DNA of 64,000 bases from Seriola aureovittata (Eukaryota > Chordata > Actinopteri > Carangiformes > Carangidae), in contig NC_079365.1 of assembly GCF_021018895.1 (NCBI RefSeq), forward strand, positions 19,739,501 to 19,803,500. Reading direction: 5' to 3'. The translations under genes were made by a program, and so were the position numbers. Positions 10,301-20,977 of the stretch are shown here, one piece after another; the stretch's first letter is position 1; each line of letters begins with the position of its first letter. Below the pieces are notes generated by a model. It worked only from the letters and a program-made list of their open reading frames with translations. It did no database searches and was not told where the DNA came from.

Positions 10301-13300
10301 ACACTCTGTATTCTTTATGCACTCAGGTGTTTTCTTCATCTCATTTTTTTCCCCTACTCCATTCTGCACTTTCCCTTTGCTCCAGAATCATCCAGTGAAC
10401 TGGGAAATTGGGAATTGGATTTGCTTTCCGCTGCAAACCCTCAGCTGGTAAAATACACCTCTGCTAACTTTTTCATTTGTCTCTCAACTCTGGAAGACAA
10501 GTTATAGCTCAGGAGAATACAAGTTAGAACACAAGTCTGGCGCTCACTGAAAGACAGCAGCTAGGTCTGACTTTTATTAACTTATCAAGTTTACAGGTTT
10601 CAGTGTTCCAGCTACAGAATCACTTGTCACTTGTTATTAACATCCATTTCCACAACCATCTTCAGTTTGCTGAAAGGTTCATCATTGTCACTTGTATGAA
10701 CTACATTTATTGCTAACTAAACTGATGTAAACACCAAACAGAAAAACACAGTAGCTTTGAGGCAACTACATTAATTTAACACTGCTACAAGGGTTTTGTC
10801 ATAATTAGCTTCAATGCCAATTAGCAGTATTTGCCAACTATAGCTGTGCAGTGTATACTATAACAGGAATATTGTTTTCCAAAAGCAGCATGAGACAGTT
10901 AACAGAGCTCAGGCTGTCACCAAATAACCTGTGCTCAAATTGTAGCTTTATCAGTAATAATTAATATATAAATAGTAATAACAAAAAAATTAAATCAACA
11001 AAAGTATTGACAAAAAGCATTCTCAAACTAACACTAACCAACAGGGCTATTAAAAGTGCTCGACAGATCCTGCACTGCCATGCAACCTGAAAATGAACAA
11101 CCTTTTAGATGAAGCACCCCACTGTGTTCTACAGTATTCTCACGTCGCTATTTGTGGTCTAACCAGCAACTCAGCAAAGCACTGTTGTATTTTGGCTGCC
11201 CTTATGCTTAAGTATCTAAATTTAATGTATTAGTCATTTTTTCAGTTTTTTTTAGGTAGCTCTTGCGTACTCACTTGTCCAGCAGAGTGTATTCGCTCTC
11301 TGACTTAAACAGTGCTCCCAACCTGGCCTCCATCATAATGTAGGTCTTTTCTGTGGTGTTATCTGAGAGACGAACAGAAAAAAAAAAACATGTGAATGCA
11401 TTTGCTGAGTAATAAAGCAAAGATTTTCACACCATTTTGCAAAGCCTCTAAACAGTATGCAGTAAATCTAGTAAGTAAGATGTATTTATACAGCAGCTTT
11501 CAAAACAAATGTTATTAAGTGCTTCAGAAACCAAAGGCATCAAACAGCACAAAGCATCACATAGATATAAAAACACACCCCCCCCCCAAGAAAATGTGTT
11601 CAAAACAAAAACAGACAAAATAATGCAAAATGGAAAGAAAAAAAAAAGTTAAGAAAAGCAATGGAATATAAGTGGGTTTTGAGTTTTCTCCCTTCATTTT
11701 GAGTCGGGGCCCTGGAAACATCCAAAAGGCGCCGATTCGCTGACCAGAGAGATTGTGGACAACTCAGAGATGTACTCCAGGCCTTCACAATGTACAGCCT
11801 GATAGACCATAACTAAGACTGTATATCTGATCTTAATTCCACTGGTAGCCAATGGAGAGAGGCCAGCACTGTGCTTCCTGCTGTTTTTCACAGTAATAAA
11901 ACGAGCTGCAGCATTTAGATCCATCTGCAGACGAGCTACAGCTCCTTGACTAAGGCAAAAGTATAAAGAATTAGAGTGAGACCAAAGCATGATTGAATTT
12001 TTTAGCACATTCAAAAAACAGACAGAAGTATTTGTTAAATGCAAAAAGCACAAGCCTCTTAAATTGCTTGGGAAAATTTAGACTAGAACCAAAAGTTATG
12101 CCTAAATTTTTACTGTGTTTGATATTTGAGATCAAAAGGTCCCAGGGTTTTGGTGCAGGCCAGGGTCTCTATGATGAGGATCTGTTTTATCCTCATACAG
12201 ATGGAGGAAATTTTGGGACATCCAGTCTCTCGTGGCTTTCCTGCAGTTGTCTTGAGGAAGCAACTACTCCATTAAAATAAAAAATCCCCGCAACTGCTTG
12301 TATTTGTCCTCCTTTTTCTTTTCGGTGCAGCTCTCAAACCTCACAGTGCATGAAATGAAGTGGGAATGAAGATACTGATCAATATGATGTGAAATGATTT
12401 TTTGCGCTCTGGTCATTTTTTAAAGTCTGCAATCTAAATCACCCCTGCAGAGTGATTTAATGTTTATTGAACCGAATATGATGTATGGTAAACAGCAACT
12501 CATCAAACATGGTTCAAATCCACATACCTAACAGCCATGCCACATGCAAGTCTGCTAAACCTGAATGTCAAGTCTTGCTTCATAATAATCCAGCCAGCCA
12601 TAAAGTCAAGGTCAGCTAAGTAGCCCATCATGTAGCTACAACCATTCGACTGAAACTGAGCTAAATTAATCCGATGCTGTTGAAAAGTTCATGTGGGATA
12701 ACTGACATTTTGGGAAGCTAAACCCTCCTGGAAAAAATGAACAAATGGGGATTTTAGGAAAAAAAAGGGAGGAGAGGTTGAAACCAGAAGGCACAACAGT
12801 TGTGAAGAGGGCAAAAATCAAATGGCCTGAGCCGGTGAGACACAAAAAGAGAGAGAGAGAAGGGGGCAGCATCAATAAAAGATGTTTCTTCCCCTCCGTG
12901 GTGTGACAAATGACTGCACAGCTCAGACCTGTCGCTACTGACGGCACCAAACTCAAACAGAGACAAAGGCAGTGAGGGGAAGAGAGAGAGACACACACAA
13001 AAGACACAGAGAGGGAAAACGAGGACAAAAACAGGTGGATGTGGAAACAAAGAGAGCGATAAGAAAATGAGAGGAAAAATTGGGATGAAGATGGAGCGAG
13101 AGGGGACGGGAGATAAAAGACTGAGATGATACCCAAAAAAAAAAAAAAAAATGTATTGGTATTCCAAGGCGGTCTCCCATGCAGCACAGAGCAAGAGGTG
13201 CAATGACAATGACAGACTGTGTTTCAACAGTGCCCCCTGCAGGATCAAAGAGGCCATGACAGGCTTGTAGGAATCTAGGTCATCCTTTTAAAAACCCAGC

Positions 13301-16300
13301 AGTTTCTCTCACAGGGAACCAAAAACTACAACAGGAGGGTAACAAAAAAACAGTAGCCACCTCTCTGGAGTATTCTTTTTTTTATATTTGAACAAGGACA
13401 ACACTTATTTTAAGTGACCTGATTTGAGGTTCATCCACATTTCTCAGGTCTGAACAACACACACATTTATATGTCACACACACTAAAACCTGCAGTTCCA
13501 GTTACGACAATACACCTTTTCAGCTGAACTCATATTTAAATGTCACAATAAGAAAAACACAGGTTCAAATAAGAAAATTAATGATGGATAAATCCCATTA
13601 GCTGTGTCAGGGTCAGGGTCCTGGTATTGTGCATACTGGTTCCCTGTTACACTGTCATGGCTTACTGGGACACTTGAATAGAACAGAGCCATTGTTAATG
13701 TTATTACTAACACCTGTGCTTTTCCTACTATGACAACTCAAAATTTCTGTTGTGGAAAAGGCCTAAAAGATATGCTAATAAAGATACTTTCAAAATCTGG
13801 CTGTTTTCTACAGTTGGCTTGAAACTATGTTGATAGATAAGTGTAACGTGAGCAAAGAGGTTGGACGTATTATGCTGGAATTGAGGAGTATTTTTATGCA
13901 TCAAATATTTTTGTTCAGTCTGTAAAAGGCAGAAAGAATGAAAAAAATCCTCATCTTCAGTTTTCAGATCCAAAATTGATGTTTACTTATTAACAGGCTA
14001 AAATCCAACTTAGTGCTGTGGTAAATTATTAGACAATCTGTCAATTAATTGAGAAAATAAGACACTGACTAATTGATAATGAAAAGAGTCATTACAGCCC
14101 TACAAAATTGTCATCCATTAATTTTCTATCAATTAAGTAAAATCAAGTACATAATCCAAAATTACCATAAAGTCATAAACACCTCTCTAAAACAGTTTCA
14201 ACACAAACTGAACTTCACGACCTTCATGAGGTAGGATTTATGCAGGGCTGATGTATTATACTGACTGATTTCAGGTGTACCAAATAAACTGGCAAGTGAG
14301 CGTATAGCAATGTGGTGTTGAAGCACAAATACTTGATTAAAGACACCGTTTCAATATTATTAAAGTTAGAGGAAACTTACTCATCTTAAATCTGCTTCAG
14401 TTTTTGACTATGCTTTGAGATTTTATTTAGTGAAGCCGGTTCCAGGTTGGACCTCAGATGGTGTCCTTACAAAGAAATCCATTTCAGATGGTGCCCTTAT
14501 TAATTTACCTCTAAAAATTGAGAAAGCACTTCTTAGTGCAGCTTGTATAAAGAAAGCATTAGCATAGTGGGTACACTTTATTTAACAGTGTTGTTTAGAT
14601 ATGACAGGTCCATTTTACGTGGGTGAGTCTAGATTCACATGGAGGACAGATAACATTTTTCCTGAGCCCATGTTAACATCAGTCATGCCTTAGCATCAGG
14701 TTAGTGTTTGTGAATGTGGAGCATCTGGTTGGTTTCAGATAAAAAACAAGTTCCACTGACAGAGAGTCCCTTATCATACGACAAAAAACAGTGTTATTTT
14801 ATCAGCCAACACACAGCCAAAAGCCAGAAAGTCCACCAACACATTATGGTACAGAAATCCTTTCCTCTGGGTACAATTTTCCAAGGCAGCACTCCTCCAC
14901 TGCTAATTTGTTCCTGTTTGTTCTTTCTGAATAAAAACAACCATCAGCAGATACTGAGGTCCAAAACACTAAACCCACAAGGGAAACAAGATTTTTAGTC
15001 AAAAAACTCTGGCCTTAGGCAACAGTATTTAAGCAACATCATTCAACAAAACTACCAACCCCAGTAATTCAAGTAATCCTCAACACAAACATGTTAGTCA
15101 GCAGGATGTGTGAGCAGTTATTTCCTCTTTTTTCCCGCAAGAATCACTTTAAGAAAGTACAGATGGTAGTAACCAAACATTGGCTTTTTCTTTTCAGCAC
15201 ATCAGTGGTTGTTTATATCGGCATGGGTGACTAAACCCGGATTTTTCAACAACCTAAGCTGTGTCCTAGTTTCATACTACGCACCAGTTCTAAGCAGGTT
15301 TCGAGTGGAAAAGTGACAAAATAAATATACTTAAGAGTGTCAATATGCATATTTAATAAAACAGCTCTATTTTTGAGGACACTGTTGATGGACATTTGTC
15401 TCATAAACTGCAATGTACAAAGGAAGCGGAGGAGCTATTCACATCTGGAAAAAAATTAAAGTAACTGTGGATAGTGGTGAGATAGCTCCAGGAAAACATC
15501 AGAAAACAACAAATTACTAAATGTTGGAAAAACAATTTGCTGTCTCTTGCTGTATCAGAACATCACAGTTTGATGGAGGTCCAACAGGGCAAGTATTATA
15601 TAAGGTCCTGTTAGGATAAAACCATTCTGATTTCTTGTGTACTAAGCACAAAAACAGTATACTATAAAGATTAGTGCTGTTTGTAGTACATGCTGTATAC
15701 AATTAGTGTGTAGTATGACACTGAGACACAGCATTCATGTCAAGTTTTGTCTCTCACCTTTGACTTTGACATATATGAGCTCCGGGTTGACGCAGAGGGC
15801 CAGGTTGCTCGGCAGTGTCCAGGGTGTTGTCGTCCAGGCAATCAAAGCAACATCTTGATTCTCAACCAGCGGGAAGCAGACGATCACAGATGGATCCTGA
15901 ACGTCCTGCAGACAAAAATGAAACACAGATTTGGTCAGTTCAGTTTTTTTTTTTTCCCCCAAACTCTCTGCTCTCTCTGATCCTATCACCATCTCAGGGG
16001 ATAAATAATATTGAATACTTGTTATAATTATTAGACAAGCAGAGCTGTGACGTGGTTATAATTTCTACCAACCTTGTAGTTCTGGTGGGACTCAAAGTTG
16101 GAGAGAGGGGTGTTGCAGGCAGTGGAGAAAGGCATGACTTTGACACCTCGGTACACCAGACCCTTGTCATACAATTGTTTGAACACCCACCTGTATGAGT
16201 GAAAAGAAAACAGTAAAAAAACAAACAAAGTAAAAACAAAGTAATGGTACATAAGAGGACAGATCCAGACATGGATTTAGTCTAATTTTTATTGTATTTG

Positions 16301-18320
16301 TTACTTTTATGCTGCTTTATACAGTATATTTACTATACTCAGATTGTGGCTCGTCATTGTTATCAAGTGTTTAATGCCTGAAAACAAACCAGATTCCCTT
16401 CAGGTAGCTAATTGTTAAAGTTAAAGAAATGACAAAGTTGAGTAGATACTCAATTCAGTAGAATACAAATTATCTATCTTGTAAATATAAAATGGCACAT
16501 TTTCTGACATCCATACCAGACAGTCTCCATGAACCATGGGTAGAGAGTCTTGTAGTCATTCTTGAAGTCAATCCACCTTCCCATTCGCCTCACTGAAATC
16601 TGGGAACAAAAAGAAGCAAAAACATAATAAGTCAAAAGAATATAATGGTCATATGCCAAGATTCTGCAGGGCAACTCATACACTATTATGTTTAGGTCCG
16701 TCTTTATTAAGGCTAAGGAATGCGAAATTAAAAAGATATTCTCCTCCCATACAAAAAAACCCCCCACATTTGTTCTACATAAGTATGGTTACAAAGGTTT
16801 CTCAAATGAGCAAATTATTCTTCCTTGTATGCTCACCTCCCACTCGTTGGAGTATCTCATGACAATATTTCTGCACTGCTTGTTGTACTCAGCAATGCCC
16901 ATCTTGGCCACATCTTCAGGCCCTTTGATCCCCAATGTTTTATCAATCTCATACTCCTATAAAAACACACAGGGCATGAGACACATAATTAAATCAAACA
17001 TAAATCTGTAAAACTGCATGGATGTTTCAGTAAAAAAAGATTTTAACAATATCCAGCAGAGAGAAAATCTTACCACAGGCAGACCGTGGCAGTCCCAGCC
17101 AAAGCGCCGGTCCACATGGAAGCCGCTCTGGTGGGCAAAGCGAGTAACAATGTCCTTGATGGTGCCGGCCAGGATGTGACCATAGTGGGGTAGACCTGTG
17201 GCAAAAGGAGGGCCATCGTAGAAGGTGTACCTGGTTGGAAAACAGGCAGTAAAATATTTTTTATGGAAAAACAGAAACAACAGTTTTGAGGTTACAAATG
17301 CAATATGTGCTGATATGAAGCCAACAGATAAGAGTGTTTGCCATATGATGCTCAAGCTATTCTCCTTTTATGGACACTGTCATAAGTGCTGAATCGATTT
17401 AATTATAATATCAGGGAGATTTTTAGGTGGTACCAAGCAAATATCCTGTTGAATCTCTAGTAGTATTGGTCAAGGTCTGTATGTGACCAAAGTTCCTCTA
17501 TGCACTTTTGCTCTGTTTGCTATTTGTCATCATGATATTTACTCTTTTGTTGGATAGAGAGGAAAAAAAAACATCTAAAATTACTTCGGTGATTACAATG
17601 TAAATAAGACAGAAGCAGATATTTAATTTTTTATGTATTTTCCACCAATAACGAAACCCCAATGACTTTGTTAGAGATTATTTTTCCATCCGTCTTTTTT
17701 CATTTAGTCTGGTTAAATCACTTTATAAACATAAATGGAATTTTCTTATTACTTAACATTTAATGTTTGTGCTGACTGACTTTAAAGACAAAATTGCTTA
17801 TTCATTTGTTGATTGCAATGGTCCATTGTTTCTTTCTGCATGATTGCATATGCTGGACAAGTACTGATACTGACTATGATTAAATTCTGTAAGTACGCAA
17901 TGGAATCTAAGGACAGGTTAGACAGGAAATGCAATGTTTTTATTTGGAAGCACGACAGCAGAAATGACATTCAAAAAAAAAAAAAAAAAAAATCCATAAC
18001 CACCGCCAGGATAAAAAAATTCAACAAGATGAACATGTCGTCGTTCTAAACCACTTCTAAAGTATGTACAGTACTTTCTCATGGAAAAGTATGACAATGC
18101 ATCTTCATGACAAATATGAAAAGTAATGTATATTGTAACAGCCACTACATTTTAATATAAGCTGCTTATTTGTAATTAAAAACCAAAAGAATTGAATTTA
18201 CTTGGGCCTGTTCTTGGACTGTTTGAGGCATTCCTGGAAGCAGTCCTTGTCTTTCCACAACTGCAGGATCTTCTCCTCCTCAGAGGGAAAGTTGATGGAC
18301 TCGGGGACTGGCTCCACCAT
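7222..18320 (-). CDS. iars1: isoleucyl-tRNA synthetase, cytoplasmic (5' ten coding exons; partial)
   Basis: The enzyme charges tRNA-Ile with isoleucine in the cytosol, within the vertebrate multi-synthetase complex. It is a class I synthetase with a Rossmann catalytic core and a CP1 editing domain. Ten exons with GT-AG boundaries and matching phases join into 371 codons; the vertebrate protein is about 1260 residues, so this is the first 29 percent. Visible landmarks: residues 41-58 [18 protein letters not shown] with the class I HIGH-type motif HYGH (55-58); GRWIDF and KTLYP in exon 5; the editing-domain threonine peptide [12 protein letters not shown] (222-233); and GTGVVHQAP (318-326) followed by DDYRV (331-335), with the probable editing aspartate. 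The KMSKS-type loop and anticodon-binding domain are outside the window. No stop or frameshift is seen. The reading is in phase 0 at the last donor (7222). The remaining exons must lie left of position 1, or the locus is rearranged. Confidence 0.97.
7345..9298 (-). other. iars1: iars1 intron 10
   Basis: This intron of about 1.95 kb has no coding content that I can see. It holds AT-rich complex sequence and an AAATAAAT-type simple patch at about 9240-9270. I noticed no clear transposon. Confidence 0.7.
9299..9394 (-). CDS. iars1: iars1 exon 10 (editing site)
   Basis: This exon is 96 nt, exactly 32 codons: [20 protein letters not shown] then [12 protein letters not shown]. The GTGVVHQAP block is the conserved CP1 editing-pocket motif. 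The donor is GTAAGT. Confidence 0.96.
9635..9695 (-). CDS. iars1: iars1 exon 9
   Basis: This small 61-nt exon encodes [20 protein letters not shown]. It has a ttttttag acceptor and a GTTTGT donor. Its phase is consistent with exons 8 and 10. Confidence 0.94.
9696..11274 (-). other. iars1: iars1 intron 8
   Basis: This intron of about 1.6 kb is non-coding. A palindromic ATTAATCGTGATTAATTAAT-like patch around 10005-10030 resembles the ends of AT-rich fish MITEs, but no full element is delimited. Confidence 0.6.
11275..11362 (-). CDS. iars1: iars1 exon 8
   Basis: This 88-nt exon encodes [19 protein letters not shown] through YTLLD. The initial AT completes an Asp codon from exon 7, and the final AA joins an A from exon 9 to make Lys. 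It corresponds to the editing-domain segment ILMEARLSALYK of vertebrate IARS1. Intron 7 upstream of it is the longest complete intron (about 4.4 kb). Confidence 0.93.
11460..12280. repeat. decayed teleost interspersed repeat in iars1 intron 7
   Basis: This segment carries a series of phrases I associate with a widespread fish repeat: a 'tatttatacagcagctttcaaaac' type start, then 'actggtagccaatggagagaggccag', 'ataaaacgagctgcagcatt' and 'aaagtataaagaattagagtgag'. The region at 44020-44300 shares the 'gaatcagagtaatccaa...gatgagataaatgcaagattag' portion. The identification is from memory of repeat families and the boundaries are approximate. No coding frame survives. Confidence 0.55.
12281..13570. 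other. iars1 intron 7, purine-rich DNA
   Basis: No exon is visible. Between about 12830 and 13130 the plus strand is strongly GA-rich, ending in an A-run at 13135-13150. This creates long Ser/Leu/Phe-rich open frames on the minus strand that I treat as compositional artefacts. Confidence 0.6.
13571..13700. repeat. interspersed repeat, copy 1 (second copy at 47440-47570)
   Basis: The two segments share an ordered set of blocks: 'attccattaa/cccattagc ... tcagg', 'cctggt(a/g)tt', 'gcttactgggacacttgaa'. The last is an exact 19-base match between them. Similarity is far above chance and orientation is the same, so both are decayed copies of one family that I cannot name. Confidence 0.6.
14020..14101. 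repeat. AT-rich MITE-like remnant
   Basis: The sequence runs from 'attagacaatctgtcaattaattgag' through 'aaaataagacactgactaattgataatgaaaagagtcattacagccct'. The pattern 'caattaatcgagaaaataat...taatgaaaat..tcgttagttgcagccct' is a familiar fish MITE-like terminal sequence. This copy is degraded and has no visible partner end. Confidence 0.5.
14102..15757 (-). other. iars1: iars1 intron 7, remainder
   Basis: This is complex AT-rich intronic sequence. I see no exon, simple repeat or delimited mobile element here. Confidence 0.6.
15758..15905 (-). CDS. iars1: iars1 exon 7 (editing-domain threonine peptide)
   Basis: This 148-nt exon encodes [12 protein letters not shown] through ELIYVKVK plus one base. 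It contains [12 protein letters not shown], the threonine-rich signature of the CP1 editing domain that hydrolyses Val-tRNA-Ile. The donor is GTGAGA. Confidence 0.96.
16073..16190 (-). CDS. iars1: iars1 exon 6
   Basis: This 118-nt exon encodes [18 protein letters not shown] through NFESHQNYK, a highly conserved catalytic-core stretch with [10 protein letters not shown]. It has an acceptor ending atacag and a GTTGGT donor. Confidence 0.96.
16517..16599 (-). CDS. iars1: iars1 exon 5
   Basis: This 83-nt exon encodes [21 protein letters not shown] through METV. The trailing TG joins the first G of exon 6 to give Trp, restoring the conserved WWVF. The donor is GTATGG, slightly weak; the acceptor is ttcccag. 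Confidence 0.95.
16837..16956 (-). CDS. iars1: iars1 exon 4
   Basis: This exon is 120 nt, exactly 40 codons in phase 0, from [10 protein letters not shown] to RYSNEWE. The acceptor is ttttatag and the donor GTGAGC. Confidence 0.95.
17074..17230 (-). CDS. iars1: iars1 exon 3 (HIGH-type motif)
   Basis: This 157-nt exon carries [18 protein letters not shown] and [17 protein letters not shown]. It has an acceptor ending in ccaG and a GTAAGA donor. The first base completes the Lys codon begun in exon 2. It holds the ATP-binding signature of class I synthetases. Confidence 0.97.
17231..18201 (-). other. iars1: iars1 intron 2
   Basis: This 0.97-kb intron holds a run of A's at about 17974-17991 and otherwise complex AT-rich sequence. 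No coding content is seen. Confidence 0.7.
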
Positions 18321-18325
18321 GGTGT
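18202..18325 (-). CDS. iars1: iars1 exon 2 (start codon)
   Basis: The acceptor is at 18326-18327 (tttgacag on the minus strand), with five 5' UTR bases then ATG at 18320. It encodes [18 protein letters not shown] through KQSKNRP plus two bases of the next codon. The donor is GTAAAT. The start matches the vertebrate N-terminus in length (40 residues to the KYTFYDG block), and no in-frame ATG is supplied by exon 1. Confidence 0.95.
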
Positions 18326-19444
18326 CTGTCAAAGCAAAGAAAGCAAAAGTAACTAAAATAGACTTGTGAAGCAGGAAGACATGGACTGTTCGTGTCATGA
18401 AGATCACACAATGAGTCTTTTGATTTAAAAGGTTATGATGTCAATAATGCATGAGCCATTCAAATACGGATCATTAGCCTTTTTATTTGCAAACAACTGA
18501 ACTAGGACTAATTAAATTTTCCTTTCAGTACACATTCACTGTTCCACAATGCTAGATGCAGGGTATCTGTAGGTCTTTAAAGTCTTAAAAGCACTGAATT
18601 ACAACACTGTCACTACTGCTAGCTACAGTACTAGGAAGTTCATCACCATGGGCAAGTGTTGATTTTAACAAAACTTTGAATCAGTTATCATTTTAAATTG
18701 GTTAATCCAAACATCCACTTTATGCTGCTTATATGGGTCCAGGTAACATTAAATAAATTGAGTTTATCATTAGTAACTGTTGTTATATAGTCCTGGGAAG
18801 TACTGAAAATATGTGATGTAATAAGTCTTCAATAGTAGTTATTTTTGGTATTAACATTCAGGTTTTAAATTGCATTCTGTGTGGTATTAAAAAGTTTTAA
18901 AAGTCTTAAATGTAAACTGGTGAACCCTGCAGAAACCTGTTCATACTATTTATGTCAGGCTGGGAAATTAATCATACATTATATGCGGTGGGCAGTAACT
19001 ATTTGTCTTTTTTTGTGAATGTCTCTCACCCTCCACAGATCCTTTTAGGATCTTATTAATAGCTGACCTGTCAAAACCCGTCTGTGCTCCGTAGTTTGTC
19101 AGAACAACATCTGACAAACATTTGATGAAATGTCAAGCCTTATGTAATATATAGCTTCAACGTCAAAGTTGCAAATACAGAAACTTTGCCCAGACTAGTT
19201 AGTCGAGTCCAACAACCACTTTTCCACAGCAGTAAGTTCACAGGGATGACGCCTCCTTGTTGTTAGCTAGCAAGCTAAAGCTAGCCGATCAATGCCTCAG
19301 ATAGTTAGCTTGTAGCTAAACAGGCTGCAAAGTTTGTTAAGGGGCGGTGTTTAAACGTTCACATATGCGAGCAGAGGTACAGTGAAGTGTGGCTGTAATC
19401 GACGCTTTATGTTGCGATTATTCAGTATGAATGGAGATACTCAC
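18326..19444 (-). other. iars1: iars1 intron 1
   Basis: This 1.1-kb intron separates the untranslated first exon from the start-codon exon. No coding content or repeat was recognised. A direct-repeat patch of 'gttagctagcaagctaaagctagcc' type lies near 19262-19286. Confidence 0.65.
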
Positions 19445-19520
19445 ATGTTGTCTGCCGCCGCCGGCTGCCGAGAGAGACAAGAAATGATGCAAGCTGGAGT
19501 CAGAGCACGAGCGGAAATGA
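19445..19520 (-). other. iars1: iars1 exon 1 (5' UTR); upstream end approximate
   Basis: On the minus strand a GC-rich segment (GGCAGCCGGCGGCGGCAGACAACAT) ends at a strong GTGAGT donor at 19443-19444. Spliced to exon 2 it gives a leader with no upstream ATG before the Kozak-like ACACCATGG. The transcription start is not visible and is set at about 19520 only by the drop in GC content. Confidence 0.6.
19485..19492 (+). promoter_or_regulatory. iars1: ATF4/C-EBP amino-acid response element (TGATGCAA) of iars1
   Basis: The exact octamer TGATGCAA lies about 40 bp upstream of the exon 1 donor, at or next to the expected start site. It is the core of the C/EBP-ATF response element bound by ATF4, and most cytosolic aminoacyl-tRNA synthetase genes are known ATF4 targets. 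Motif, position and gene class agree. Binding itself is inferred. Confidence 0.55.
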
Positions 19521-19854
19521 CGACTAAACGCAAACTGATTTGTTGCATAAAAATAAAATGCTAATCAATGAATTGATAAAACAAAATTCAAATATATGTA
19601 TCCAGTGGGGTTCCGCAGTCTGAGATAACAGCATATGTAAATAAATGTAATTACATAATAAATCAATACATAAAAAAATTGCGGCTTTAGTTTCTTGTTC
19701 TCCTGTAATTTTAAAAAGCTATGTTAGCATGGAAGTTTGTTGAAATGTTTTGTACACAACCTAAGTCCTCCTTGAATTGAAATGTGGACATATTTATTTT
19801 GTCAAAAACAAAATGACAGTAAAAAATCGGCCTTTTATTTGTCTCGATGTCTCT

Positions 19855-20240
19855 AGGATCTGTGCTTCAACACAATCCTGTCTCTGAGCTCTGTGGGCAG
19901 CTCCCTCTGCCTTGCGCCTTGGTTTCTGCTCTGACATACATCCTCATCTGTGACACCTTAGATACACAGGTGTGTGCCTTTCCAAATCAGGTCCAATTAA
20001 CTGAATTTACCACGTGGGCTACAACCAAACGAAATGGGAGGCACCTGAGTTAAATTTCAAGTGTCATAGTTAACTGTCTGTTAATGTGATATTTCAGATA
20101 TATCTGAAGATGTTTTCACTTTGTCATGACGGGGTATTGACTGAAGATTGATGAGCGATTTTTTTTTCTTCTTTTCAGGACTGCAACATAAAATGTGAAA
20201 AAAACTGAAGGGTCTGAATATTTTCTGAAGGTACAAAGCA
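19855..20240 (-). mobile_element. Tc1/mariner-like transposon, decayed 5' end
   Basis: Read on the minus strand from 20236, the sequence begins CCTTCAGAAAATATTCAGAC, followed by CCCTTCAG and TTTTTTTCACATTTTATG. This closely matches the terminal repeat of the abundant fish Tc1-like elements. Further in is the usual untranslated leader, including 'gtgtgtgcctttccaaatca' on the plus strand. Near 19860-19905 lies a remnant of the transposase N-terminus, readable as ELPTELRDRIVLKHRS and ending in a stop. The rest of the transposase and the other terminus are missing, so the element is a dead fragment between iars1 and rpl29. Confidence 0.8.
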
Positions 20241-20818
20241 ATGGCTTTTAAAACAGTTTTCACATTCATATCTTCCTATTTTCCTAGCACAGCAAGATCC
20301 AATTGGAGTGTTCAGCTATGTAGGTAGGTAGAAAACCTCCTGGAGATGATGTGTAGGTTTATGAAACCGTAAGATGAAGAAACCGACACCCTGCTTGAGG
20401 AGCACTGAAGGCTAGTCGCCTACAGTACGTATATTAAAGAATGAAATTGGGTAGACCAGAGTTGGCTTTCTGCTTTAGATTTAACTGGCCATAAGTAACC
20501 TGCTGGATTACAAGGTTTTGGAAATCTGCAGGGGTCACAGCACATTTCTAATGAAAAAGAGCAAGTTGACTACACTGAATCAACTTTACTTAAGCCGATT
20601 AAATTTTTTATTCGTACCTTAAAAATGTCATCTTGAACTTGGCCTTCGTTCAGTTTTCTAAATTATTTGGATCTTGACACACGAGGAACACTGCAAAGTT
20701 GACATGAATAAACCCTAAGCACTCAATAAATGTAGTTATTCCCTATGTTTCAGAAGCAGGAGCAGTGACAACAGAAACAAAAGTACAATCTGATGTTTGT
20801 TTGTTAACAAAGCATAGC

Positions 20819-20824
20819 TTTATT
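20819..20824 (-). promoter_or_regulatory. rpl29: poly(A) signal of rpl29 (AATAAA)
   Basis: The plus strand reads TTTATT, which is AATAAA on the minus strand, 60 bases after the rpl29 stop codon. A very short 3' UTR is normal for ribosomal protein genes. Confidence 0.8.
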
Positions 20825-20884
20825 GTGATGGTGGAAACACAGTCTATGGAACGCTGACAGACATGGAGGTGACCGGATAGCAGA

Positions 20885-20977
20885 TTATTTCTGCTGAGCT
20901 GCCTTCTGTGCCGCCTTCTGACCCTTCTTGTTGTGCTTCTTGGCAAAGCGCATGTTCCTCAGGAACTTAGGGTCCAC
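20885..20977 (-). CDS. rpl29: rpl29 exon 4 (C-terminus and stop)
   Basis: It encodes [20 protein letters not shown] then [10 protein letters not shown] and TAA. The acceptor is tttgttgcag. It is in phase 0 with exon 3. Confidence 0.96.
   Translation of the reverse strand: MDPKFLRNMRFAKKHNKKGQKAAQKAAQQK

Noticed and set aside
12509..12519. GGTTCAAATCC, identical to a tRNA B box
   Set aside because: There is no A box at the right distance and no acceptor stem or cloverleaf around it; a chance match.
12666..13257. Overlapping minus-strand frames rich in Ser, Leu and Phe
   Set aside because: They follow from polypurine composition on the plus strand within iars1 intron 7. Three frames are open at once, as expected of low-complexity DNA.
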